Below, one piece after another: positions 1 through 7,800 of a stretch of DNA of 8,002 nt. The number at the start of each line of letters is the position of its first letter. Position 1 is the first letter of the stretch. The stretch spans positions 1 through 8,002 of the forward strand of contig JASEGF010000093.1 of NCBI GenBank assembly GCA_030017935.1, read 5' to 3'. The notes beneath the pieces are model-generated. The model searched no databases and had not been told where the DNA came from. It saw only the letters and a program-made list of their open reading frames with translations. Source of the DNA: Bacteroidales bacterium. Its GTDB lineage: Bacteria; Bacteroidota; Bacteroidia; Bacteroidales; DTU049. A program made the translations under genes and the position numbers.

Positions 1-2
1 CG

Positions 3-44
3 TGGGACAAGTATAGAGAGATAGTTAGTCAAAGATATGATTAA
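3..44 (+). CDS. Possible 3' end of a plus-strand gene, perhaps a glycosyltransferase
   Basis: In frame 3 the first bases read WDKYREIVSQRYD and then a TAA stop at 42-44. The other two plus frames stop within the first 30 bases. The pattern W-D/E-K-x(2)-E-x(3)-x-x-Y is common at the very C-terminus of group 1 (GT-B) glycosyltransferases, but 13 residues are too few to assign a family. If real, the gene enters from the left and converges on the minus-strand radical SAM gene that ends at 249. It could equally be a chance open stretch. The upstream sequence would settle it. Confidence 0.35.
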   Translation, partial: WDKYREIVSQRYD

Positions 45-248
45 CATACTGTAAAGTATAACAAAAATTTGATACTTCCTCCCTCTCCCTTCCCCTCTTA
101 AATTCCAAGTTTATCTCAACTCCTTTCTTTGATAATATCAATTTTGAAATAAATGTTTCTACCTTTTATTTGAAAAAACTCTGATATATATTCCTATAGA
201 AATTGTTATTTGTACTATATTTTTTTAATATTTGGATACTTTTAATAG
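45..248. other. Non-coding AT-rich spacer between convergent genes
   Basis: No reading frame of any length with coding character is visible on either strand. The stretch separates the possible plus-strand gene end at 44 from the minus-strand stop codon at 249-251. It contains a weak 6-base inverted repeat (AAGTAT at 54-59 and ATACTT at 72-77, with a 12-base loop) and the pyrimidine tract listed separately. I see no strong intrinsic terminator for either neighbouring gene, although convergent transcription would predict one. Confidence 0.6.
75..99 (+). other. 25-base uninterrupted pyrimidine tract (G-rich on the minus strand)
   Basis: Bases 75-99 are all C or T, with C-runs of three and four, inside otherwise very AT-rich DNA. 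The core TCCCTCTCCCT at 80-90 is a mirror repeat. On the minus strand, which is the downstream transcript side of the radical SAM operon, it reads as G4, G3, G3 and G2 runs separated by 2-3 purines. That is close to a G-quadruplex pattern. Any function is inference. Confidence 0.7.
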
Positions 249-1214
249 TCAAATATCACAATTTTTGCATATTTCTAAATTATCGCCAATCAATGTTTTT
301 TGTCTAATTGCATTTAATTCTTTTGAGCTCCATATTTGTTTTATGGTTTTATTATGCCAGGGTTCGTTGATTAATTCACCATTTTTATCTTGACAGCATA
401 TTGCTATTTGTCCATTTTGTAAAACTATTATTTCTTTCCATAATCGATAGCAAGGTTTTGGTAATGATTTGTTTAATTGTAATTTGTCATTATTGATTTT
501 ATATCTTCTATATTTTTTATTATTTGGTAAATAATCTATAGCGTCATCTTCTAATTGTGCATTTTTTATCCTTATAGTAACATCCAATTTTTTCATCATT
601 TTTTTAAATTGGTTTATTTCTGATTCATTATGTTTGAAAACAACATATTGTATAATTATTTTTGGATTTTTTTTATTTAATTTTTTTTTAGACTCTAGTA
701 AATTGTTTATTGCTTCAAAGACAAAATTAATTTTGCCATTAATTCGGTATTTTTCATAAGTCTTTTGAGATATTCCATCCATAGAAATGATAATTCTATT
801 TATTCCACTTTCTACTAATGCTGTAGCCATTTCGTTATTAATATTCTGTGCATTAGTAGATATTTCTACGAAGTAGTTATTTGCACGTAAATATTTTATT
901 TTTTCTATTATTGTTTTATCTAATAATGGCTCGCCTTGGAAATATAATGTTATCCAGTAGATAGATTTTGGTAATTTAGTGATAATTTGCTGAAAATCTG
1001 TGAATGTCATTATTGCTGCAGGTCTATCAATATTCCCTTGTCCTCGATCGCAAAATAAGCATGATAGATTACATTTGCTGCTTGTCTCTATGTGAATAGC
1101 TAGTGGTAGATTATAAACTTTTATTTTTTGAAATATTTTTGAAAATAAATATGAATAAGCAAATAATAGCATATTTACGTTTCTCATAATCACAAGTTTA
1201 GTGCTAGCAAACAT
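249..1214 (-). CDS. Radical SAM/SPASM domain protein
   Basis: This is a predicted iron-sulfur enzyme that cleaves S-adenosylmethionine to start radical chemistry on an unknown substrate. Residues 48-55 carry the CxxxCxxC cluster motif (C48, C52, C55), preceded by the typical IE-T-x-K-CN context. A GEP motif at 94-96 and the STNA and SMDG stretches near 119 and 144 fit the radical SAM barrel. The C-terminal part resembles a SPASM domain for an auxiliary cluster: C255, a dG-like turn (QNGQIAICC) with C273 and C274, and CxxC at 316-319. The protein then ends two residues later. At 321 residues it has a normal length for a stand-alone radical SAM/SPASM protein. The ATG at 1212-1214 lies 33 bases after the permease stop, so it is the last gene of a three-gene operon. 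Substrate is unknown: such enzymes modify peptides, sugars or proteins. No precursor peptide gene is visible next to it. Residues 10-30 are hydrophobic but probably not a signal peptide. Confidence 0.88.
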   Translation of the reverse strand: MFASTKLVIMRNVNMLLFAYSYLFSKIFQKIKVYNLPLAIHIETSSKCNLSCLFCDRGQGNIDRPAAIMTFTDFQQIITKLPKSIYWITLYFQGEPLLDKTIIEKIKYLRANNYFVEISTNAQNINNEMATALVESGINRIIISMDGISQKTYEKYRINGKINFVFEAINNLLESKKKLNKKNPKIIIQYVVFKHNESEINQFKKMMKKLDVTIRIKNAQLEDDAIDYLPNNKKYRRYKINNDKLQLNKSLPKPCYRLWKEIIVLQNGQIAICCQDKNGELINEPWHNKTIKQIWSSKELNAIRQKTLIGDNLEICKNCDI

Positions 1215-1247
1215 TTTAGCAATGATTGAATTTGTAATTGATTTTTA

Positions 1248-2417
1248 TTAGTTATCTACTTTATCGTTATTATTTTTTTCAATAGACTTTTCTATATCTG
1301 AAGTTATTTTTTGTATTAATGGTACTCCTTGTAGTGTTTGAACTGCTATTATCCTAAGTAAAGTATATACTGGCACACTTAATATCATACCTACTATACC
1401 AAATAATTCTTCGCCAATAATTAATATTAAAAATACTTCAAATGGAGTACTTTTTACGCTCCTAGCATATATATTAGGTTGTAGAATGAAATTATCTAAA
1501 GCTTTTATTGATTCAAAGCCAACAATTGTTATTAAAATTGTCCAAATTAGTTGTGTACCTGCTCCAGCTGTTAGTGTAGATACTATTCCTAATAATATTG
1601 CTATTATAAGTGCTATTAATGGACCAAAATAGGGTATAATGTTGAATAACCCAGCAAAAAATGCTATTAATATTGCATAATCGTAACCTATCAATGTGAA
1701 AACCAAGAATATTAATACGAAAACTATGATTTGATCAATTAAGATTCCTAAAAAATATCTAGACAATAATACTCGTGTATCATTAATGATATTATCTATA
1801 ATAGCATGATAACGTTCTGCAAATAATGATTTTACTAATGATGGAAACACATTTTGATCTTTTACTATAAAAAATGAAAAGAAAATTACTGTAATGACTC
1901 CTATTATTATATCACCAAAAGAATTTATGATATTTGTGAATGTTTCTTCTATGTTAATGCTACTTTGGAATTGTGTTATGTATTTTTGTATTATTTGAAT
2001 AAAACTGAAATCTTCATTAGCTATTTTGTAATATTTTAATGTGTCTTCTAGTGGTTTAAGATTTGTTTGTAATTGTAGTAATAAACTATCATAATCTATT
2101 GTCAAAAGTGAAATCAACTTTGTTATTATCGGAGGAATCACATAAGCAAAAAATACTATTATTAATCCAAAAAAAATTATCATTGATAGTAATGTAGCTA
2201 TAGATGGGCTTAAATGAAATTTTTTTATTTTTATTTTTAAAAATAAATTTTTTATTGGGGAAAGTATTAGTGATATTACAAATGAGCTCAGTAAATAGAT
2301 TAAAACTCTAGGTAGTAATATAAATATTAATGCTATTACTATGAGACTTGGCAACCATACATACCATCGTTTAAATATGTTCGCCCAGAATGGCTGTCCA
2401 TTGTATTTATTTGGCAT
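1248..2417 (-). CDS. AI-2E/PerM family membrane permease
   Basis: A 389-residue polytopic inner-membrane protein of the AI-2E transporter (PerM/UPF0118) family. Hydrophobic segments lie at about 20-36, 37-54, 74-95, 168-185, 222-243, 248-280, 288-303 and 326-355. The long, less hydrophobic loop at about 100-165 is usual for the family. The family signature is clear: NIIPYFGP at 259-266, followed by DN at 308-309 with a proline at 314, and a G-x-x-G-M-x-L-S-V-P-V stretch near 340-350. Length is in the family's usual range. Members have been linked to autoinducer-2 export in E. coli (TqsA) and to Na+(Li+)/H+ exchange in other bacteria, so the transported solute cannot be read from sequence. It starts 6 bases after the Nudix stop and precedes the radical SAM gene by 33 bases, consistent with one operon. 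The C-terminus is a charged, Asn/Lys-rich cytoplasmic tail. Confidence 0.9.
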   Translation of the reverse strand: MPNKYNGQPFWANIFKRWYVWLPSLIVIALIFILLPRVLIYLLSSFVISLILSPIKNLFLKIKIKKFHLSPSIATLLSMIIFFGLIIVFFAYVIPPIITKLISLLTIDYDSLLLQLQTNLKPLEDTLKYYKIANEDFSFIQIIQKYITQFQSSINIEETFTNIINSFGDIIIGVITVIFFSFFIVKDQNVFPSLVKSLFAERYHAIIDNIINDTRVLLSRYFLGILIDQIIVFVLIFLVFTLIGYDYAILIAFFAGLFNIIPYFGPLIALIIAILLGIVSTLTAGAGTQLIWTILITIVGFESIKALDNFILQPNIYARSVKSTPFEVFLILIIGEELFGIVGMILSVPVYTLLRIIAVQTLQGVPLIQKITSDIEKSIEKNNNDKVDN

Positions 2418-2423
2418 AATTAA

Positions 2424-2864
2424 TTATAAATTTGCAAATATAATAAATTCATCTAATACGATTTTATGATCAAAAGCTAATAATGGCACCTCTGAAAGGC
2501 TAAACCATTCTAACTCAGCTGCATCATCTCTAGCATGTGCTTTGTTTATTTCATATTCTTCGGGTAAAATTGCATAAAATACTACGCTAATGACTCTGGT
2601 ACGTGGATCTCTTTTTGGATCACTATAAGCCTTGAATTGTTTTAAAAAATTGATATCTAATGATGTCTCTTCAAGTAGTTCTCTATGTGCAGTGTCCTCT
2701 AATCTCTCATTTTCTTCATTAAATCCACCTGGGATAGACCACATCCCCTTATATGGCTCATTCTTCCTTTTAACTAATAATACTTTATTTTTATGGATGA
2801 TGATAATGTCTGTGGCGACAGCTGGTCTGGGATAATCATAACAGTATCTTTTTTTTATATGCAT
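2424..2864 (-). CDS. Nudix hydrolase, probable ADP-ribose/nucleotide pyrophosphatase
   Basis: This cytoplasmic enzyme is predicted to hydrolyse a nucleoside diphosphate linked to another group. The Nudix box is clear: G-x5-E-x7-RE-L-x-EE, followed by T-S-L where the consensus has x-G-U, so the usual late glycine is serine. The catalytic REx2EE residues are all present. The N-terminal YDYPRPAVATD segment and the C-terminal DDAAELEWFSLSEVPLLAFDH segment resemble the COG1051 ADP-ribose pyrophosphatase group, but exact substrate is inferred. I chose the ATG at 2862-2864 (146 residues). An in-frame TTG at 2880-2882 would add six residues (MQEIKK), but that TTG forms the end of a TAAATTTG promoter-like element and so is probably upstream of or at the transcript start. 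It is the first gene of the operon, 6 bases before the permease gene. Confidence 0.88.
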   Translation of the reverse strand: MHIKKRYCYDYPRPAVATDIIIIHKNKVLLVKRKNEPYKGMWSIPGGFNEENERLEDTAHRELLEETSLDINFLKQFKAYSDPKRDPRTRVISVVFYAILPEEYEINKAHARDDAAELEWFSLSEVPLLAFDHKIVLDEFIIFANL

Positions 2865-2879
2865 TTTTTTAATTTCTTG

Positions 2880-2887
2880 CAAATTTA
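2880..2887 (-). promoter_or_regulatory. Candidate -7 promoter element of the Nudix operon
   Basis: Read on the minus strand this is TAAATTTG, a perfect match to the Bacteroidota -7 element TAnnTTTG. It sits 15 bases before the ATG at 2864. I do not see a TTG at the 19-21 base spacing expected for the -33 element; the nearest TTG (2899-2901) is only 11 bases away. The predicted transcript would have a very short leader. Confidence 0.45.
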
Positions 2888-2942
2888 TATTATTTATTCA
2901 AAAAAATGATTTAATTTTACTAAAATTTTAAAACCTAATCTT

Positions 2943-3725
2943 ATGAAAAAAATTTATTGTTTAATTATTATTGTTCTTTTGGCTTTTTATTTAAATGCTC
3001 AAACACCATTAACTACAGCTGTAGATTTCACTGCTACAGATGTTCATGGTACCTCACATAATCTTTTTACTTATCTAGATGCAGGTAAATATGTGCTTAT
3101 TGATTTTTTTTATACAACATGTGGCACTTGTCAATCTACGGCACCTCAAGTTAATGCTTCTTATATTTATTTTGGGTGTAATCAAGGGGATGTTATATTT
3201 TTAGGCATAGATAAGGGGGATTCAGATGCTGAGGTTATAAACTTTGATACACAATATGGCATAGATTTTCCTACTATTAGTGGTGATAAGGGAGGAACTA
3301 CTATATGTAATAATTTTGGAATTACTGCTTATCCTACCTATATATTAATAGCTCCTAATAGAGATATAGTCGTACAAGATATATGGCCATTTTCAACTGC
3401 TATTTGTAATTCTACTCTCGAGAGTTATGGCATTCAATCTATGCCTTGCCAAACATCTATAAATGATCTGTTAGCAAAAACAATTGCTATTTATCCTATC
3501 CCTGCTCAGGCAGATTTATTCATTGATATTAGAAATAGCAAACTTAATAGTCCTATTTTATCAATTTATGATGTTACTGGACAAATTATTTATTTAGAAA
3601 ATTTGAAAACAAATAATGCTGTACATACTATTAATACATCTTTATTAGATAATGGTTCTTATATTTTACAAATTGTAGATAATGCAGAGGTGATTTATAG
3701 AAAATTAATATCAATAGTTCATTGA
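2943..3725 (+). CDS. Exported thioredoxin-fold (TlpA/AhpC-TSA-like) protein with T9SS sorting-like domain
   Basis: A signal peptide occupies residues 1-20 (KK start, hydrophobic core, cut near NAQ). A thioredoxin-like redoxin domain follows at about 25-150. It has the redox motif C60-G-T-C63 after the YVLIDFFYTT strand, a GID strand near 88-90, and the cis-proline segment AYPTY at 129-133. The last part, about 180-260, looks like a T9SS type A sorting domain: IAIYPIPAQADLFIDI, then IYDVTGQIIY, then LDNGSYILQI, ending in a basic residue and short hydrophobic tail. The predicted role is disulfide chemistry on or outside the cell surface, since T9SS cargo is exported across the outer membrane. 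CGTC replaces the more familiar CPxC of TlpA/ResA proteins. Extra cysteines occur at 79, 122, 155 and 169. The gene stands alone, divergent from the Nudix operon, and has its own terminator. The ATG at 2943 is the only start that keeps the signal peptide. The physiological substrate is unknown. Confidence 0.87.
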   Translation: MKKIYCLIIIVLLAFYLNAQTPLTTAVDFTATDVHGTSHNLFTYLDAGKYVLIDFFYTTCGTCQSTAPQVNASYIYFGCNQGDVIFLGIDKGDSDAEVINFDTQYGIDFPTISGDKGGTTICNNFGITAYPTYILIAPNRDIVVQDIWPFSTAICNSTLESYGIQSMPCQTSINDLLAKTIAIYPIPAQADLFIDIRNSKLNSPILSIYDVTGQIIYLENLKTNNAVHTINTSLLDNGSYILQIVDNAEVIYRKLISIVH

Positions 3726-3740
3726 TAAATATATTAAACG

Positions 3741-3772
3741 AAAAAGGGACTTATTTGATAAGTCCCTTTTTT
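3741..3772 (+). terminator. Intrinsic terminator after the thioredoxin-fold gene
   Basis: A perfect 14-base-pair stem is formed by AAAAAGGGACTTAT at 3741-3754 and its exact complement at 3758-3771, with a 3-base loop (TTG) at 3755-3757. The 3' arm ends in a run of six T (3767-3772). It begins 15 bases after the stop codon at 3725. The A-run on the 5' side makes it potentially bidirectional, but no minus-strand gene arrives from the right. Confidence 0.93.
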
Positions 3773-3875
3773 ATATTCACATTTTTTTGAATTAGTCGTC
3801 TCTTAAAGACACTATAAGCATTTGTTTGTTAATAACTTATAGATAATTTTTTACTCAAAATATTGCAATGTTTTG

Positions 3876-3883
3876 TAACTTTG
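3876..3883 (+). promoter_or_regulatory. Candidate distal -7 promoter element
   Basis: TAACTTTG matches the Bacteroidota -7 consensus TAnnTTTG exactly, in the common context TTTTG-TAACTTTG-TAGC. No TTG occurs at the proper -33 spacing. A transcript from here would have a leader of about 200 bases before the ATG at 4089, or might represent a separate small RNA. Confidence 0.35.
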
Positions 3884-4048
3884 TAGCATAAAACTTGCAA
3901 ATTTTGGAGAAGCTTTTTTTATTTTTTTTTTATAAAATATTTAAATTGACTTTTTAAGGGATGTTTATTTAATTTATAATAATAAGCACTATTTAACAAT
4001 TTTTTTATAGTTTGCAATATTTTTCTGATTATTAAAAAAAAAATGATA

Positions 4049-4056
4049 TAAATTTG
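4049..4056 (+). promoter_or_regulatory. Candidate proximal -7 promoter element of the adhesin unit
   Basis: TAAATTTG matches TAnnTTTG exactly, 32 bases before the ATG at 4089. A CTG at 4025-4027 lies 21 bases upstream and is a two-of-three match to the -33 TTG. It would give a leader of roughly 25-30 bases, the more usual arrangement, so I prefer it to the distal element. AT-rich sequence makes chance matches likely. Confidence 0.45.
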
Positions 4057-4088
4057 TAATAATTTTATTATATAAAAAAGTACATACT

Positions 4089-4835
4089 ATGAAAAAGGTT
4101 TTTACAATTTTAATTTTATTACTTCCATTGATTACAAATGCTCAGAATACTGATTTTTTGAACACATTATTTTGTTATGAAATCACGGTGGATGGAATAG
4201 CTGATCGGAATAAAGCTGATTATTTAATCAGATCATTGGAAAAGCAAAATTTAATAATCTTTGGTGCATATTCAGTAGATCGCCAAAAAGGATATTTATT
4301 ATTATCAGATAAATATCAACTATCAAATATTACCACTTTTATAAATTATGGATTAAATGATTATAAATTAATAGAATATAATGAAGTACCATTAACGGAG
4401 GACTTATTTTTAGAAATATATGAAATGAGAAATGAAGTTAATTCTTATGATAAAAGTAAAAAAGCCCCAGAATATATTCAACTAGGCCCAAACAATGAAC
4501 TATCAACTAAATTATATGATATTGCTAAAATGATATGGTCTCAAAAATATCAAAAGGAGCAAAAGATAAATGGCAAAATGGATTTTGCTAATAAAGGAAG
4601 GCTAAATGAATATTATAGAGCAATATTTGAATTAGATAAGCAAGTAAATGCACAAATGTTAGAAGAAATACATAATGCTTTAAAAGATAGTGAAAAGATA
4701 ACTGATGTGAATAGATGTGGAGATGGGTGCTTCGAGATATATTCATATGAGGAGATATATCCAGAGTATGTAGAGGATATAATATTGCAATATGGAGTTA
4801 ATATAAGTGAAAGAAGTCTAACAGAGAAAAAATAA
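4089..4835 (+). CDS. Exported protein of unknown function, upstream partner of the giant surface protein
   Basis: I do not recognise a family. Residues 1-18 form a signal peptide (KK start, Ile/Leu core, cut near TNAQ), so the mature protein of about 230 residues is periplasmic or exported. No membrane segment, lipobox or T9SS sorting-like tail is visible; the C-terminus is charged (SERSLTEKK). By eye, residues 27-100 alternate as strand-helix-strand-strand-helix-strand (YEITVDGI, a Lys/Arg helix, LIIFGAYSV, GYLLLSD, a second helix, KLIEYNEV). That order fits a ferredoxin-like or HMA-like fold without its metal-binding CxxC. Residues 187-242 may repeat the order helix-strand-strand-helix-strand. 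Between them lies a charged, helix-rich stretch. The only cysteines after the signal are C29 and a CGDGC pair at about 210-214. The stop is 4 bases before the next ATG, so it is almost certainly co-transcribed with the giant protein gene. Fold assignment is inference. Confidence 0.85.
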   Translation: MKKVFTILILLLPLITNAQNTDFLNTLFCYEITVDGIADRNKADYLIRSLEKQNLIIFGAYSVDRQKGYLLLSDKYQLSNITTFINYGLNDYKLIEYNEVPLTEDLFLEIYEMRNEVNSYDKSKKAPEYIQLGPNNELSTKLYDIAKMIWSQKYQKEQKINGKMDFANKGRLNEYYRAIFELDKQVNAQMLEEIHNALKDSEKITDVNRCGDGCFEIYSYEEIYPEYVEDIILQYGVNISERSLTEKK

Positions 4836-4839
4836 TTTT

Positions 4840-7800
4840 ATGAGAAATATTTATAAATTTTTGCTATTTATTCTATTAAATACAATTGTAATTATAGCAA
4901 ATGCCCAGGGTACCTGTGCTACAGCCATTACATTAACGCCAGGCACTCAACAGTGTGGTACTAATAGCTATGTGGGTTCCTTCCCAGATGATAATTCTGC
5001 ACCTAATAATCCATGTGATAATTATTATAATGATGGAGAATATTGGTTTAAGTATGTAGGTACTGGTAAACCATTAAAACTTACTGTGAGTGGTCTATCA
5101 GATACTTATTCTGGTATTTATGTGTTGAGTGCATGTCCAGCTTCTTCACCTACCTGCCTCGCATCTCATAGCAATAGTTCATCAACAGCTAATTATTCGG
5201 TAACTACGCCAGTTCTTACAACTGGAGTTACATATTATATTGTTATAGCCAATTGGTCTTCGCCGTATTCTACTAATTTTTGTTTAGATGCAGTAGAAAT
5301 TCCAACATATAATATGACTAATGGAGGTAATATATCCAGTTGTGCTGGCATATTTATGGATCCTGAGGGAACTGCTAACTATGCAGATCATAATGGCACA
5401 TGGACGATGACATTTTGTTCTAATAATGGACAAGCTTTGCAATTTAATTTTACACAATTTGAAACAAAAGAAACAAATGATAATTTGACAATATATGATG
5501 GTCCAAATACAAGTTCACCTTCACTTGGAACATATAGTACAACTAATAGTCCGGGTACAATAACTTCAAGTGGTACTTGTCTTACCTTTGCATGGACAAC
5601 AGATAATAATCAAGCTGGTACTCCTGGATGGACAGCTAATTTTAGTTGTGTACCATTACCACCAGCAAATAATGAATGTAGTAATGCAACAGAATTAACA
5701 ATAAATTCGCCGACAAGCTGTAATATAGTTACTCATGGGACCACACAAAGTGCTACTGCATCTTCGCAAACAATAAGCCCATGTTATGGCACAGCTGATG
5801 ATGATGTATGGTATACTTTCATTGCTTCAAGTACTACATTAGATTTGAGTTTATTAAATATTACGGGATCATCCACAGATATGTATTTTGCAGTTTATAG
5901 TGGGAATAATTGCAGTAGTTTAACAAATATTTTATGTTCAGATCCTAACAGTGCCAGATTAACTGGACTAACAATAGGTAGTAGATATTATGTGAGAGTA
6001 TATACATATTCCAGTGGATACTATGCTAATTTTGATATATGTTTATCTGTTCCACCACCACCACCAGCAAATGATGAATGTAGTGATGCCATTCATCTTA
6101 GCGTCAATCCAGACCAGAATTGTGGAACTGTTGTTCACGGATCAGTAAGTGATGCTACTGCATCTTCGCAAACAAATCCTTGCTATGGTACAGCTGATGA
6201 TGATATATGGTATTCATTTGTGGCTACTTCTAATAGGCATGACATATCATTGCTTAATATTACAGGTTCTACTACTGATATGTATATAGCAGTTTATGGA
6301 GGTAGTTGTGGATCTTTAACAAATATATTATGTAGTGATACAGAATCTGCTGTTATTGATGGACTAACGCCAGGTATGACCTATTATGTAAGGATTTATA
6401 CTTATACATCTACATCAGGACAAACATCATCTTTTGATATTTGTGTAGGTACACCACCACCACCAGACCCTGGAGATCTATGTTCTATGTCTTTGCCATT
6501 TTGTTCAGATTCTACATATAATTTCCCTGCAGGTGTCAATAGTGGAACTGGTCAAACGGGACCAGATTATTGCTGCTTGTATTCCACTCCTAATCCAGTA
6601 TGGTATTTTTTGCGTGTAGAGCAGCCTGGTGATATAGAACTTGATATCCATAGTGATCCTCAAAAAGATCTAGATTTTATTTGCTGGGGACCTTTTACTG
6701 ACATTGATGATCCTTGTATGTATCCAACGACATATTTAACTAATAGTGGGGGGTGTTCTAGTCATCATGCTCCTGGTCCTGGTGGGGGTTATCCATCAGG
6801 GAATACAGTAGATTGTAGTTATGATGCTTCTTATCAAGAATGGTGCTACATACCAAATGCCCAAGTGGGTGAGTTCTATATATTACTTATAACAAATTAT
6901 TCTAATCAACCTACAAATATTATTTTTGAACAAATATCTGGTAGTGGAGCTACAGATTGTAATGTGGTTACATGTAATATGTCTAGTATTACAGCCACTC
7001 CAACAGCTTGTAATCCATCTACTAATTTCTATTCCCTATCTGGTACGATTACTTTTACAGATCCCCCTACTTCTGGACAATTAATAGTTACTGATAATAG
7101 TGGTGCTACTCAAACATTTAATCCACCTTTCATTAGTCCAATAAATTATACAATTAATAATATAAATTCTGATGGAGTTACCCATACTGTCACAGCTCAA
7201 TTTACTAGCTCCCCAGCTTGTACAAATTATATTGTATATAATGCACCACCAGCATGCAATATGTGTACCCCCAATTCAGGCCCAGATATGACTGTTTGTG
7301 GGATGACTACAAATTTAGAAGCTGTCATAAATCCAGATAATGCTTCATATCATTGGTCACCTACTGCAGGTATTAGTTTTGCTGATGTTAACTCACCTAC
7401 TACTTCTATTACAGCTACAGCTCCAGGAGTGTATACACTTACATGGAATGTTACTTCTACATATGGTGTCACTTGTACTGATCAAGTAACTATTACTTTT
7501 GACAATCCAACGGTAACAGCAACAGCAAGTCCAACATCAATATGTAATGGACAAACCTCAGTATTAACAGCAAGTGGAGCAAACACATATAGTTGGTCAG
7601 GTGGATTGGGAACAGGAGCAAGTAAAACTGTTACACCAAGTGCAACGACGACATACACAGTAACGGGGACAAGTACAGCAGGATGTACAGGCACAGCCAC
7701 AGTAAGTGTAACGGTAAATCCATTACCAACGGTAACAGCATCAGCAAGTCCATCAGCGATATGCAATGGAGCAAGTTCAGTATTAACAGCAAGTGGAGCA

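Larger units (their letters stand above)
3773..4088. other. AT-rich intergenic region upstream of the adhesin unit
   Basis: No coding frame is supported on either strand in these 316 bases. It holds two promoter-like -7 elements (listed separately), T-runs at 3914-3920 and 3922-3931, and a perfect 12-base inverted repeat: AAAATATTGCAA at 3857-3868 and its complement at 4012-4023, 143 bases apart. I see no riboswitch or RNA gene that I can recognise. Confidence 0.6.

Noticed and set aside
1..47. Minus-strand ATG at 45-47 with a frame open to the left edge
   Set aside because: Only about 15 codons are visible, and the opposite-strand frame ending in TAA at 42-44 has more protein-like character. 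Neither can be decided from this window.
2632..2835. 67-codon open frame on the plus strand
   Set aside because: It lies wholly inside the Nudix gene on the other strand, which has clear catalytic motifs; its own translation is a low-complexity Ser/Leu sequence with no family signal.
2912..2919. TAATTTTA as a -7 element for the thioredoxin-fold gene
   Set aside because: One mismatch to TAnnTTTG in nearly pure A/T sequence and no -33 TTG, so the support is too weak to list.
3414..3425. 12-base perfect palindrome ACTCTCGAGAGT
   Set aside because: It lies in the middle of the thioredoxin-fold coding sequence and is explained by the codons there; there is no sign of a regulatory role.
3914..3931. 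Long T-runs resembling a terminator tail
   Set aside because: No stable GC-containing stem precedes them, and the upstream gene already has an excellent terminator at 3741-3772.
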